A DNA stretch of 64,000 nucleotides from Tolypeutes matacus (GCA_026826555.1 JAKSZT010054569.1:1000426-1064425); one strand, 5' to 3'; shown: positions 1-10,885, counted from the stretch's first letter. A program made the numbers and translations. Notes: generated from the sequence alone by a model not told the origin.

Positions 1-8
1 TGACTTAC

Positions 9-143
9 AGCTTTGGTTCCCATTTAGCATCATCTGCTGCACGGGCTGAAGCGAGCCCCTTGGAGCTGCTGGACCAGGCTGGGGCGGTGTCCTGGGGGCT
101 GGAGCTGGATCAGGTGAAGTGGTCACGATAAGCAGAACAGGCC
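9..143 (-). CDS. possible coding exon, partial, unidentified
   Basis: Read on the minus strand, one frame stays open from the stop at 253-255 down to a strong 5' splice donor, GTAAGT, at positions 8 to 3. The best upstream acceptor is the CTCCCTCCAG ending at 144, giving a 135-base exon; another CAG ends at 195. The predicted peptide is proline and alanine rich and ends ...SLQPVQQMMLNGNQS before the junction. I do not recognise the protein. The sequence is GC rich compared with its surroundings and contains no repeat I know. Against it: short length, low complexity, and T rather than G as the last exon base. The next exon would lie outside the window, so it cannot be tested here. This is the only place where I would look for a real exon. 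Confidence 0.25.
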
Positions 144-256
144 CTGGAGGGAGCGCCAAAGCACGGCTGGGGAGTACCCACCCATCCTGGGCCTCTGCAC
201 CAGGCCATCCCTCCCACAAACCACAGAGTTCAAAGCCGAAAAATAAAAAGCTTCAG

Positions 257-485
257 GCATTCCAGCTTGAAGACTGAAATTGTCTTAGACTTTCTAGTTC
301 TGCCCATTACCTCGTTTTGGTGGTGTTTCCTGGCTACTCCATTTCAATGCCCACTCAACTTCTAACGCTTTTGCTTTTCTTTTTTATTTCTGGTCCTATC
401 CTTGCCACCTTGGACTAAACAATGGGATTCTGTATCCATGGTGTGAGAGCCTAAGAAATATCACACATAAGCTTTGCAGTGATTC
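257..485. other. no feature recognised
   Basis: Unique-looking AT-richer sequence between the candidate exon and the first MIR. No repeat, reading frame or RNA was recognised. Confidence 0.5.
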
Positions 486-655
486 AGATGAGTGTTGGAT
501 CCAAGCTCTGCCATTTATTAGCTGTGTGACCTTGAGCAAATTATTTTAAACTCTCCCATCTGCATAGGGCTATTTTGAGGATTAAATGAGACTAGGTATG
601 TCACATCCAGAGACTGGTAGGTCTCAGAAATGGTCACACTCATCCCAGGTCTTCC
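486..655 (+). mobile_element. MIR SINE fragment
   Basis: Contains the MIR core in order: AGCTGTGTGACCTTGAGCAA, then a CTCCCATCTGCATAG stretch replacing the usual CTCATCTGTAAAA, then GAGGATTAAATGAG. The divergence fits an ancient tRNA-derived mammalian SINE. The tRNA-like head and the tail are not clear. Confidence 0.75.
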
Positions 656-1484
656 CAAAGCCAAGTGCTTTAAGTAGCTGCACCAGGACAAGTCAACCAA
701 GCACTGACCATCTTCCCACCCAGGCTCATCCTGACACAGCCGAGGAGGACAAAGAAAGCAGCTAGGAGTGCCAGAGAAGAGGTCAATGTTGTCATCAGAC
801 CCAATGTGAGTAGATGCACAGAAGGAGGAGGCAAAGCAAGGACTCCCTTACAGGCTAGTCCCAAGGGAAGGGCACAACTTGGGTTGAGAATGAGGTGAGG
901 GTGTTTGCAGGTTATTCATATGTTATGTAGTGCTGACTCTGTGCTTTTCAGGTGGGGCACGGTAGCTCAAAAAGAAGAGCTGGAAAGAACATACTTAAAA
1001 TAACATCCAAGAAGTTTACTATCTTATGTCCCCTCAGACAGCTCAGTCTGAAAGGGTTTCCTTTATTTTCTTAGAGTATAAATTTTTATAGAGGAGAAGG
1101 AAACATGAGGGCATTGGACCGTGGAGGAGAGAAAGGAGAAAGGCAACCAGGGGCAGAAATGGGTCAGGAAGGAAAGTGCTGGGACAGACTGTCAAATTAT
1201 CAGTTTTCCCTAAGGAAAGCCTGGTCTCTAGTCCTCTGGAAAGAACTGAAATACTCCCTATCACCAGGAAGTAGATTCATCTTGTGTTCCCAGGGCAGAG
1301 CCTAAATGGATAAATAAATAAATATCATGCGGATTACTTTCAGACTCAAGAGATTCTGTCTACCCCATCAGTGGCCCTTTAAACCTGGCCAGCATCACAA
1401 GTGGCAGCCCTTGATCAAGATGGTATTTGCCAGCCTCCACCACCCCAGTCCACTTAAACCACCCACTTAAACCTATTCTTCCTT
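656..1484. other. no feature recognised
   Basis: Mixed-composition DNA without a repeat I can name. A short AATA tandem lies at about 1312-1324. The small reading frames here show no known domain. Confidence 0.5.
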
Positions 1485-1712
1485 GAATGGTGTAATGGTT
1501 AGAAGTGAAAATGCTAGAGGCAGACCAGGTCAGTTCAAATCTCAATTCTCCTAAATGCATGAACTTGGGTGATTTATGTAGGCCCTCAAGTTCTTCATCT
1601 GTAAAGTGGAAGATGGTAGTTCCTAACCTCATAAGACTGTTGTAAAGATTAAATAACTCAATACATGTAAGGAACCTACTTGATAGTAAACTCTCAATAA
1701 ATTAACATCTGC
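1485..1712 (+). mobile_element. MIR SINE, near full length
   Basis: Nearly complete MIR: the head GGTGTAATGGTTAGAAGTG, the centre with CTTCATCTGTAAAGTGG, then AAGATTAAATAACTCAATAC and the end CTCAATAAATTAACATCTGC. This is the best-preserved MIR of the window. Confidence 0.85.
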
Positions 1713-2035
1713 TTGCAGCTCCTCAACTCCTCTCTGGGGCCTGACAACCCAATTTAGACTCCTTGCTCCGGGTTTCAGAACTCACCTCCTCAACAGATTG
1801 TTTAGTCTACACATTACTTCAATGTAAGCATCATGCATAGCTTTAGATAAGAGTTCTTACCTCTACCAGCTCCCTGCTTCACCATACTAAGAGCTTCGAC
1901 CAACCAGGTAGGCTCCACAGTCCCTTGCAGAAGAAAAGGATACAGCAAACCAATCAATATGGAGCCATGGACCCCCTTAAGGATGCTTTCAATGTAGCTT
2001 CTGCGGGAACAGGCAGCACACCATCACTTAGAAAC
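1713..2035. other. no feature recognised
   Basis: Unassigned sequence between two MIR segments. No open frame or RNA signal was recognised. Confidence 0.5.
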
Positions 2036-2108
2036 TATTGCTGAGCAGTTATGCTCAACCTCATTTGGCTACAGTTTCTTCATCTGTAAAATGGAAGTGT
2101 TGGAGCAG
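2036..2108 (+). mobile_element. MIR fragment
   Basis: Only the middle of MIR is visible, ending in TTTCTTCATCTGTAAAATGG. It runs directly into the DNA-transposon-like unit that follows. Confidence 0.5.
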
Positions 2109-2119
2109 ACCAGTGGTTC

Positions 2120-2221
2120 TTAACCTTTTCTGCATTGGATGTCTCTGAAAATTTCATGAAAGCTATGAACTCCCTCTGAGTCTATAGTACAGACCCCAGG
2201 GTAAGAATCCCTCACTCAGAT
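2120..2221. mobile_element. short hAT-type MITE (MER1 group)
   Basis: Begins CAGTGGTTCTTAACC and ends with the approximate inverse, GGGTAAGAATCCCTCA. Inverted ends of this kind are typical of small hAT-Charlie elements of eutherians. Subfamily not assigned. Confidence 0.45.
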
Positions 2222-2253
2222 GATTTCTGAAATAAATTTTTAGCTTTTAGATT

Positions 2254-2286
2254 ATATAAAACACACACATAAACACACACACATTG
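2254..2286. repeat. CA-rich microsatellite
   Basis: Interrupted (CA)n just before the MaLR-type LTR. Confidence 0.7.
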
Positions 2287-2294
2287 AAAGCAGG

Positions 2295-3190
2295 TATCTT
2301 AATTTGCCAGGCTACTGTGACAAACACCACATGATAGACTGGCTTAAACAATTGGGATTTATTAGTTCATGGTTTTGAGGTTAGGAAAAGTGCAAAATCA
2401 AGACATGGGCAGGGGGCGGATGTGGCTCAAATGGTTGGGCGTCCATCTGCCATATGGAGGGACCTGAGTTCGATCCCCAGGACCTCCCGGTAAAATTATA
2501 TATATATATAAGGCTCATGGGCTGCCAGGCTCTGTGTGCTGCTGAGCCATCGGCCCCGGGAGCCATGCAGCAGGATGATAACGTAACAGGGGAGAGACAA
2601 GATGAGATGCTCCGAAAGCTCCAGAAGCCAGGAGCTGAGGTGGCGCAGGCGGCAGAATACCTCTCTCCTACATCGGAGGTCTCCAGGATCGAATCCTGGT
2701 GAAGACTGGAGGAGGAGGATGAGAAGAGATGGCAGGAAACAGACATGGAGAATTGCCTAGCGAATGGACACAAAACAGCAAATGGGGAAGGGGGGGGGTT
2801 TAAAATGGATAAAGTAAATAAATAAATCTTTAAAAAAAAAAAAAAAAAAAAGACATGGGCAAGACTTGCTTTCTCCCAGAGTCTGTAGCATTCCGGTGCT
2901 GGCTGCCAGCAATCCTTGGGGTTCCCTGGCTTCTGGCTCTGCCTGCTGTCACATGGCAATGTCCTCTCTTTTCTCGCTTCTGTGACTTCCCGGTTTTCTT
3001 TATAAGGCCTGGAGTAATAAGGATTAAGGCCCCCTGGTTCAGTTGGCCACACCTATTTGGACATCCACAGATCCTATTCACACAGGAGACCACACCCTGC
3101 CTGGCCTTGACATAGTCAAAGAAACTATTTACAGTGGGTTCACACACACAGGGATGCAAATTAAGCTTAAAAACATGTATTTGTTGGGGT
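2295..3190 (-). mobile_element. MaLR-type solo LTR, split by a SINE
   Basis: On the minus strand this resembles the 3' end of MaLR/ERVL LTRs: in plus orientation it opens with a CAGGCTACTGTGACAAAC block, then GGCTTAAACAATTGGGATTT, and continues after the inserted SINE with TTTCTCCCAGAGTCTGTAGC. A second copy of the same family lies at 36444-36900, and the two share order and wording throughout. The split is exact: a 12-base duplication brackets the DAS at 2412-2849. The outer boundary near 3190 is approximate. Non-coding. Confidence 0.6.
2412..2849 (+). mobile_element. long composite DAS SINE
   Basis: Starts with a tRNA-Ala-like head: A box TGGCTCAAATGG, B box GAGTTCGATCCC. After a TA run comes a second tRNA-like module at about 2638-2702, with TGGCGCAGGCGG and GGATCGAATCC. 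The end is AATAAATAAATCTT followed by about 19 A. A perfect target-site duplication, AAGACATGGGCA, lies at 2400-2411 and 2850-2861. A homologous long copy is on the minus strand at 21977-22411. The reading frames drawn across it are not genes. Confidence 0.92.
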
Positions 3191-3589
3191 AAATAATTCA
3201 GGTTAACAAAGTAAAACAGTATATGGAGAAATGATCTTCATCTAGATGGCACTGTTAAGTCTGTGCCAGTTGTTAAAACCGACCATGCACCTCTATTCTG
3301 GGTAGTCAATGGCATCTGTCCAAAAGCCTGCCCACCTCAGTACCCCCTACTGCCATGGCTACTCTGGCTGTCCCAGACTCCAAAGACCCCTCACCATTGG
3401 CAATTAGAGGGAAATATCTGGCTCAAAGGGGGGCCTCGGGACCCTGTGCTAACTCTATAGCTAGTAACAGCTTGGATCAATTAGTGCCCAGTATTTTTAA
3501 TATCATCCTTAGCATAAAATACATCTTACAAAAAAGGTCTAGGAGATCGGATGATGTCAGAAAAAGAGAAGGTGAAATCTGAGACAGGC
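3191..3589. other. no feature recognised
   Basis: Sequence between the split LTR and an old repeat fragment. Nothing recognisable. Confidence 0.5.
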
Positions 3590-3870
3590 CTTGAGATTAG
3601 GTAGGATGCTGACAGTGCAGGCGGAGGAGTCTATGCAAGGGAAAGGAAAGACTCAGGGGAGGAAGGACATGAAGAAGGTCCAGTGGGCAGCAGCGATCTA
3701 CTTGGAAAGGCAGATGACATGCACTAAGAATAAAGACAGAAAAATAGGCAGAACCAGCCTGTAGAGAGCCTTAAATGCCAAGCTAAGGAGTTTGGACTTG
3801 ACCCTACAATGGAGAATCAGTCCTATCCCAAATGGAATGAAAAGCTAGGCTTTTAGCTAAGGTATTTCCA
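3590..3870 (+). mobile_element. ancient mammalian repeat fragment, family not assigned
   Basis: The wording GAGAGCCTTAAATGCCAAGC followed by TAAGGAGTTTGGACTTGACC is a repeat phrase common in mammalian DNA. Related pieces occur near 30830-31960, 37400-37900 and 42290-42500. I cannot give a secure family name. Confidence 0.4.
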
Positions 3871-4415
3871 CTGATCTAAACCATCAAGTTATTCTGAAAT
3901 TTCTCAACCTCACAGAGTGGGATGAGAAATTCAGAAAAGAAAAGTATATGGCAACAGACAGATCATCACACTGGTACCCAAAGGCCTTGAGTTTTGTCCT
4001 GACTCTACCTCATTTAACATCTCAGAGTTTCTAACGCCCTTTCTAACTTCAAAATTATTTAATACTACGACACATAATTTGTACTTCCATATGTTATTTC
4101 CTCCTAACATTTTTAGATTTGGAGGTGAAAACAAGGAATTTCTTTGACTAGTATTCAAGTGATTGTTATATTTTTCCCATTAGTATCAGGGTGAATAAAA
4201 ATTTCCAGTTCAAACCGCCACATCATTCCATCCTTACTCAAAGCAATTGATAAAAATGTATTCTTATTAAGGCCATTTCCAAGTTTGGTTCCATTCCAAG
4301 TTTTGGCACAATCAACGTGAACTGGAAAAGAATCAAGTATTACTTGAAGGAGCTGTGTCTTCCATACTGTGGTACATTCCTTATTTCCATTCAAGTGACT
4401 CAAGATTTTCTTAGA
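3871..4415. other. no feature recognised
   Basis: A weak MIR-like word cluster may be present near 3990-4050, but it is too diverged to call. Otherwise unassigned. Confidence 0.45.
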
Positions 4416-4512
4416 AGGAGAGAGGCAGAAAGAAAGGTAGCAGAGAGGAGGAGGAAGAAAGAAAGGAAAGAGGAAGGAAAAAGAAAAGAATGAGAGAAAA
4501 AGAAAAGGAAAA
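4416..4512. repeat. purine-rich low-complexity tract
   Basis: Almost pure A and G on the plus strand (GAAA, GGAA and AGAG runs). The serine- and phenylalanine-rich minus-strand frame here is a by-product. Confidence 0.85.
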
Positions 4513-5206
4513 CAAATTAATAAAATTAAAATGTTGAGTAAAACTTTCCTGGTAGTTGATCAAGTAAACAAACTTCAGGGATCTTATATTCTTTAACCTA
4601 AGTAAACACTCAAAGCCAGTCACCACGGAGATTCCTACCTTCAAGGATATAATCTGTGGTCTGTGTCCTACTCCTCCAGGCTAAGAGCTAGGTGGGCTAG
4701 CAGTACAGTTTAGGGCAGGGGGTGACAACCACAAGTCTGTCAGAAACAGCCTGCAGGCCAGCTTGCAGGAGCTCTCTAGGTGGTTTCTGCCCTACTGCTT
4801 CTTTCCAAAGCCCCGTCCTGACTAGAATGTTAGCTCACCAAGAGGACAGGAGGTTGGGGACCCCAGGGCTGGAGCTCAGTCAAGATGGCAGGAACAGGCA
4901 GAACCAGAGGGTGAGGGCAAGTCAAGTTGCCTCTAAAGAATGACAGCAGTGGAACTGAAGAACCTGAAATCTGTCCTCGTGAAGCCAGATACGGAAGATA
5001 AATCCAAGAGCTAAGAAGCAAAGACAGGCAGTGACAGGATGGAAAGCAAGAACAAAAGTGAAGGGAGCATGATGGAAAGAACTGCCTTCAACAGAGCTGT
5101 GATATCCATGTCTTATTTTGATTCAGTTTCAGCTATGTTTTGGGGAGTAGGAAGGTTAACCTGGCTTAACTTACAATTTCTGGTCCTCGTTGCTGAGAGT
5201 CTGTGT

Positions 5207-5208
<2 letters not shown>
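4513..5208. other. no feature recognised
   Basis: Moderately GC-rich DNA at 4650-5000 with short chance frames on both strands. No repeat family or exon signature recognised. Confidence 0.45.
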
Positions 5209-5246
<38 letters not shown>

Positions 5247-5251
5247 ACAGA
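5209..5251. repeat. (CA)n microsatellite
   Basis: About 17 uninterrupted CA units, then TCACACAC. Likely length-polymorphic. Confidence 0.95.
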
Positions 5252-5690
5252 ACCTTGGCATTTCTATTTTAACAGATTGTTTCCTCATCTAGAGAAGACT
5301 ATGGGCTGGAAGTAGGGGAGGAAAAAGTAGATTCTAGGCCTTGATTTAATACAAACCCATTTGGAGACTTTAAGAAAAGTCTCTTTTCTCTAGCCCTTGG
5401 TTTTTTTCCGTTGTCAAACTGGCTAATGTGAGCTAAACTTCTGGTGGTTTGGAGGGTAAAGTAATAGAATGGATTGTGAAATCACTTTGGAAAAGCAAAT
5501 GTGCTATATTAATGTAAGAGATCATATTATTAAAACAGCTTTGTGGGCTAATTAGTTTTCAGTTCTTTCTTTCAAAGCCAGACTAATACCAAGAACCTAA
5601 GCCAATGGCAAACACATTTATGATTATAGTCAAAACATGACTTTTGATTCCTAGAGCAGCTCACCCTGACTTGCTTTGGTTTCTTCTCCC
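5252..5690. other. no feature recognised
   Basis: AT-rich unassigned sequence. Confidence 0.5.
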
Positions 5691-5734
5691 AGCTTCACTA
5701 AGTAGTTTTCATCCAAGAGTGGCCAAAGAAAATA

Positions 5735-5915
5735 CAAGATACCTAGTTAAATTTGAATTTAAGATAAGCAGCAAAAAATATTTTAGTATTAATATATATG
5801 TGTCCCAAATATTGCATGGGCATACTTATACTAAAAAGTATCCATTGTTTACCTGAAATTCAAATTTAAGTGAGTGTCCCACATTTTTATTTGCTAAATC
5901 TGGCAACCCTATTTT
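5735..5915. mobile_element. palindromic MITE-like element
   Basis: Two arms are imperfect reverse complements. The left arm has TTAAATTTGAATTTAAGATA; the right arm has TACCTGAAATTCAAATTTAA. The centre is near TATTGCATGGGCATA at about 5810-5824. The unit ends TGCTAAATCTGGCAACCCTA. I know such palindromic units as old mammalian interspersed repeats but cannot name this family. The RNA would fold as a long hairpin. Confidence 0.55.
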
Positions 5916-6281
5916 AGCCACCCACTAACCTCTCTTGGCTCATCTTAAACTCAACTATTTTCAGTATAGTACTGCTCCTGGCCATCCTTAGAACAGAAAG
6001 GGAGGCCCCAGCTGCCAATTTCATTCATCACAAAAACAGTGTCTTTTTGTTGATATATTTATTTAAATGACATTTCAACATTTTTCTCATTACAAGACAC
6101 AAGACTCTCAAAGCAAAATGCTCAGAGATTGGAAAATCTACTTCCTTTGCCTCCCTTCTTATCTTTAAACTCATGTTCCAGTCCAGCCTCCCTAAGTAAC
6201 AAAAAACACTAATCTCAAAACAAAAAAAGAACCCTCCCCTGACCCCAGCACCAAGTTTTAATCCTGGCCTCCCATTAGATC
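5916..6281. other. no feature recognised
   Basis: Unassigned sequence between the palindromic unit and the MER20-like element. Confidence 0.5.
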
Positions 6282-6453
6282 AGTGGTTATCAATCCCACA
6301 TGTACATTAGAATTGTGAGAGCATTAAAAAATGTTGATACTCAGGTCACATCCCAAACCAGTCAAATCACAATCTCTGGGGATGGACCCAGACATTTATA
6401 TTTTTTAAAGCTCCTCATGTGATTCTAATATGCATCCAGGGTTGAAAACCACT
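6282..6453. mobile_element. MER20-like hAT DNA transposon
   Basis: Starts CAGTGGTTATCAATC and ends GGTTGAAAACCACTG, so the inverted ends are readable. Inside, AATCTCTGGGGATGGACCCA followed by TTTTTTAAAGCTCC is the symmetrical MER20 pattern. No 8-base target duplication could be confirmed. Confidence 0.8.
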
Positions 6454-6734
6454 GCCTTTTTGGCCTTCACATCCCATTTTTATACTCAGTCCAGCCTCTG
6501 TAGAAAGCCTTCGGAAGATGTAGGCATCAGGTGGATGGGGAAAGGGAAAAGGCAGCAGAAAGTTCTAGTCCTGAATTTGAATTTGGTTTTCCTTCTCCTT
6601 CACTTTGGCTACAGCTACCTTTGCCATGGAGCAAATACATCATCCAAAGCTTGTCATCAAATCTCCCCGATATCAGCAAATAAATTTAAAAGGGATAAAA
6701 ATATGAATAATCACAGACACTTTTAGAATTAATA
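6454..6734. other. no feature recognised
   Basis: Includes a chance 98-codon frame at 6430-6726 that begins inside the MER20-like element. No gene support. Confidence 0.5.
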
Positions 6735-6906
6735 ACAGTTTTTATCCTTACACTCAGCCCTATAAGGTAGTTATTATCATGCCAACTGTATAAACAATGA
6801 AACTGAAGGTCGTGAAGCTTAAGTGACTTGACCAAGGTCACGCAGTATAGAAATGATGAATTAGAGCCAAGGTCAAGTTCTTTCTGTAACACAGCAATGC
6901 TCCACC
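6735..6906 (-). mobile_element. MIR SINE
   Basis: Reverse MIR: AAACTGAAGGTCGTGAAGCT, then AAGTGACTTGACCAAGGTCA and CGCAGTATAGAAATGATG. Confidence 0.8.
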
Positions 6907-7440
6907 ACAAACAACTGCTTATACTGTATACTGTCCAGTTCTAGGGAGCGCCATTCACTGCACAATGATATGAGTGATTGCTTTAGTGTAGAACCACATA
7001 CAATCTGCACAACTTAATAGGGAAGCCCTAAACCGCTTTCCCCAAATTATGAGAGACTGTTGATAAAGTACCAATGATTAGAGTTCTGAGAATGGGAACC
7101 CGATTTTGAGATAAAGTCTCCAGAAAACAGGTAGTAGATTCTCGTGTTTTCTTGTCCAACCACGTGGACAAGGCTTGACTTCAAAAATGGATGAATGGAG
7201 GAGATGAGGGGAGTGAGAGCAGGGATGAAAGACAGGTCCTGACAGAAATCTTCTCGTAGCCAACTCAAGAACCATTCCTCCCTCCATAATAGCTTGTAAC
7301 AGTTCGTCCTCACATTTTTCATGGGGTAATTCTAGCCAAAAGCCTGGGACTTATTTTATATCCACACCCACTGCCTCACTCCCTCACACACAGTGAGTCA
7401 AGATGTTCTGACATTTTACATCCTAATTAATCCTCATATC
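6907..7440. other. no feature recognised
   Basis: Unassigned. Minus-strand frames at 7047-7322 overlap one another and show no domain. Confidence 0.45.
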
Positions 7441-8062
7441 TTTCCGTGAATGTCCATCCATAACCCCATTATCATAGTTCAGGCCCCACCATGTCTTCCC
7501 TGAGCTAAAGTAATGACCTCCTAACTGGGTTCCCTGAACTCAGCCTTTGCTTCTCTACTCCATTCTCTACACCATCACCAAAACGGTCTCTCAAAAATGC
7601 TCATGTGATTATATCATTGCCCTGATTAAAACACTTCAGTGGTTCTCCATTGCTTACAAGATAAAATCTAAATGTTTCTATGATATAAGAGGCTTCCCAG
7701 GAGCTGGCTGCTTATTTCTCCAGTCTCACCCTACTATTTCTTATTTTCCTATTATGCTTTGGTAAAATCAGACTGCTTGTAGTTTCCATCATATTCCATG
7801 TCATTCCAAACAAATATTTCTTTATTCATGGTGGACCTTGGACCTGAACTATCATCTCCCCTCCACCACCTCATCTTTATTTGATAATACTCACTCAGTT
7901 GTCTTTTCCTCCAAGAAGGCATTATTCAAAAGCCCAGCATGGGCTAAGAGCCTCTCTTGAGCTCCCGTAGCAATTCCTACTACATTTATCAAAAGTACCA
8001 TTTTTGCCTGCCCTTGTGATCTACTCCCCCAAAGATTACAAAGTGGTGGCCCAAGGACTAAA
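7441..8062 (+). mobile_element. L2 LINE 3' fragment
   Basis: Follows the L2 3' end in order: AACACTTCAGTGGTTCTCCA, TTGCTTACAAGATAAAATCT, then CCTCCAAGAAGGCATTATTC and the tail region. Encodes the degenerate end of the L2 protein only. Old and diverged. Confidence 0.75.
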
Positions 8063-9638
8063 TGCAACCCCAGATACTTCTTATTTGCCTGCAGAGTATC
8101 CTGTTAAATTCTGTATTAGGTGTCAACATTGAACAAATAAAAGAAATGATGTTCCGCTTCTAGCCAAGATAGAGTAGCAGGGGCTGGCTTTACCCTCTTT
8201 TCTAAAACAACCAACAAAACAAAAGCATAACAACAACAACAAAAGGACAAAACACATGAAATAATTATTTTCAAGAAACAGGCAATCAAGGACAGTGACC
8301 TCTGAGAGATGGGAAACCATAGCCCCAGTGTACTGCCTTGAAAGAGTTTCCAGGCCTGGCACAGGGCAGGAGAGCCTAAGCAGGGCCCAGCTGACTCCCT
8401 GAGTTGAGGATACAGAGCTGAGAGACCAGGGTGTAAAGGAGAGAGCTGTGCAGGGAAAGAAGGGAGGTCTGTGGAGAGTCCCCATTAAGTACTCAGCAGA
8501 AGACTGAACAGCACGGGCTTGCAAGAAAACTACCTGAAGCCAGCAAAAAGAACCATTCAAGAGAATCAGAGGAAAGAGTATCCAGCACTCACAAAGGGCT
8601 GAGCCAAGAATAGCACTTGTTTCCAACAACCAGACTGGAGGACTGCAGAACTCACAAGGCATGGAGTAGAGTACGCAGAAGGGTTTGTCCTCAGTCGTGT
8701 GGAAGAATTAACCCTGGACCAATTATGGCTCTGGTCCCACTTAACAACTCTTCAAAGCAAGACATCAAATGGAACAAAATATCCCCATGTATCTTAGCTG
8801 TGTGCCAGAACAAAGGTTAAGAATATTTATAGGCATACAAAAATATCCAGCATTACACAGGTAAACTCCACAGTGTAAAGGAAAATAAAATTAAAAATAA
8901 AAACAAATATAATTAAAAAGGAAAACACAAAAAAATAAAATAAATGAACAATTAAAAAATTACCAGGTTTGCAAAGAAGCCAAAAATAAAGCCTGTTATG
9001 AGAAGAAAAATCAGTCAATAGAAACCAGTTCAAAACTGACACAGATGTTAAAATTAGCAGACAAGGACATTTAAAACAAACAAAATATAATAGTATTCCA
9101 TATGTCCCAAAAGTGAAGTAGAGACAAAGAAGTTACCAAAAATGAGTATTTAACATTTAGACGTCAAAACTACAATGTCAGAGATGAAAATAATAAGCTG
9201 TATAAAAGAAACAATATGGATCTACACAGAGGAATGAAGAGCATCAGAGATGGTAATTGTATGTATAAATATATAAGATTTTTTCTTATTAAATATCATT
9301 AAAGGTAATTGGCACTGTTTAAGCAAAAATTATAACAAGATATTATGATGTTAGAACAAATACATAATTAAAATGTATAACAGCAATAGCATAAAGGCCA
9401 GGAAAAGAGAAATAAAACTCTACTATTTGATTCTTATAGAAAAAGTGAAGTGATATAATATCACTTGAAGGTAGCCTGGGACAAGTTAAAGATGTTTACT
9501 ATAAACCCTAGAGCAACCACTGTAACGACAAAACAAAGAATTCAAGCTATAAATCAGCAAAGAAGGTAAAAGTGAACCATGAAAACAATCAATTCAAGAG
9601 AAGGCAGAAGAAGAAAGAAAAGGGAGAAAAGAACAGAT

Positions 9639-9739
9639 GGGGGGGCAGATGTGGCTCAATTGGTTGGGCGTCCGTCTCCCATATGGAGGGACCTAGGTTC
9701 AATTCCCGGGACCTCCCAGTGTAAGAAAGAAAAAAAAAA
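9639..9739 (+). mobile_element. DAS SINE, short monomer
   Basis: A box TGGCTCAATTGG, B box GGTTCAATTCCC, then CCTCCCAGTG and an A-rich tail. Target duplication not clear. Inserted in the L1. Confidence 0.9.
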
Positions 9740-9824
9740 CGATGAAACATACCAAGACAATAAACTTAAACCTAATCACGTCAACAGTCACATTGAATAT
9801 AAATGGTCTAAATATTCCAGTTTA

Positions 9825-10022
9825 GGGAAGCGGCTGTGGCTCAATCAGTAGGGCTCCCATTTACCATATGGGAGGCCCCGGGTTCGGTTCCCGGGGCCTC
9901 CTGGTGAAGGCAAGCCCGCCCGCACAGCGTGGTTAGCTGACCCAGCGAGCACGAGCAGCAAGGGGGGGATAAATGAATAAATAAATAAAATCTTTTAAAA
10001 AAATAAAAATAAAATAAATAAA
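9825..10022 (+). mobile_element. DAS SINE, extended type
   Basis: Head TGGCTCAATCAG and GGTTCGGTTCCC. The body GGTGAAGGCAAGCCCGCC to GCACGAGCAGCAAGGGGGGG is like the 31625 copy. The tail is (AATA)n. Perfect 16-base target duplication TAAATATTCCAGTTTA at 9809-9824 and 10023-10038, so the insertion is young and intact. Confidence 0.95.
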
Positions 10023-10236
10023 TAAATATTCCAGTTTAAAAGACATTTTAAAATGATCCAACTTCATGCTGGCTACAGAAAAAATGCAATTCAAACATAA
10101 ATAGATTAAATAAATAAAAGTTAAAATGACGGGAAAAGATATACCATATAAACACTGATTTTAAAAATGTTTGCTATATTAATATTAAAGAAGATTCAGA
10201 GGGATAAAGAAGTTTATTTCATAAAAGTAAAGTGGT

Positions 10237-10336
10237 AGGGGGTCGGATGTGGCTCAACTGGTTGGGCGTCCGTCTCCCATGTGGAGGGACCACGGTTCGA
10301 TCCCCGGGATCTCCCGGTAAAAAAAAAAAAAAAAAA
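10237..10336 (+). mobile_element. DAS SINE, short monomer
   Basis: A box TGGCTCAACTGG, B box GGTTCGATCCCC, ends CTCCCGGT plus poly(A). The target duplication includes GTAAAGTGGT, at 10227-10236 and 10337-10346. Confidence 0.95.
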
Positions 10337-10420
10337 GTAAAGTGGTCAATTTATCAAAAGAATACAATAATCCTAAATCTTTATGCACATATACTATCAG
10401 AGTTTCAAAATGCACAAAGT

Positions 10421-10518
10421 AGGAGCAAGTGTAGCTCAGGGGTTACTCCACATACTTCACAGGTGAGAGGTCCTGGGTTCAATTCCTGGAATCTCCTGAA
10501 AAAAAAAAAAAAAAAAAA
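10421..10518 (+). mobile_element. DAS-related SINE, divergent head
   Basis: A box TAGCTCAGGGG and B box GGTTCAATTCC, then TGGAATCTCCTG and about 20 A. The head differs from the main DAS type (AGGAGCAAGTGTAGC). Between the tail and the resumed L1 at about 10638 lie 117 bases not matching L1 or DAS. Confidence 0.85.
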
Positions 10519-10642
10519 CTCAATCTCTAGTACTGAAAATAAAGGGTTTGCCAGAGCAGAAGTTTTGCCGATCCTTGTTCATTGTCTGGTGCACACAAAT
10601 GCCAATCCGTGATACCAGGGTTTCAAAGAGAGAAAGAACAAA

Positions 10643-10885
10643 ATGCATGAAGCAAAAACTGATAGAATAGCAAGAACACTAGACAAATCCACAATTATCA
10701 TCATAGATTTCAATATCCCTTTCTCAAAAATTGATAGGACAAGTAGACAGAAAATCAGAAAGAATATAGAAAACTTGAACAAGTTTCAGGAATTGATTCT
10801 ACAAATATTAAATTTGACAACTTGGATAAATGGGACAAATTCCTTGAAAGACACAAACTATCAAACCTTACCCAAGAAGAAATAG
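10643..10885 (+). pseudogene. L1 ORF2 endonuclease to pre-RT remnant
   Basis: The frame reads KSTIIIIDFNIPFSKIDRTS, matching the L1 endonuclease region that contains the DFN motif, then about 20 residues later TTWINGTNSLKDTN, a shifted version of the pre-RT KWDKFL region. The intervening part of a normal ORF2 (several hundred residues) is missing, so an internal deletion is inferred. The frame stops at 10885. Confidence 0.7.

Noticed and set aside
2412..2490. tRNA-Ala-like sequence as a tRNA gene
   Set aside because: A/B boxes belong to a SINE head: poly(A) tail, target duplication and many copies. The same applies to all DAS heads.
2381..3052. 223-codon minus-strand frame
   Set aside because: Runs through the composite SINE, its poly(A) and the flanking LTR; phenylalanine runs are the tail read backwards.
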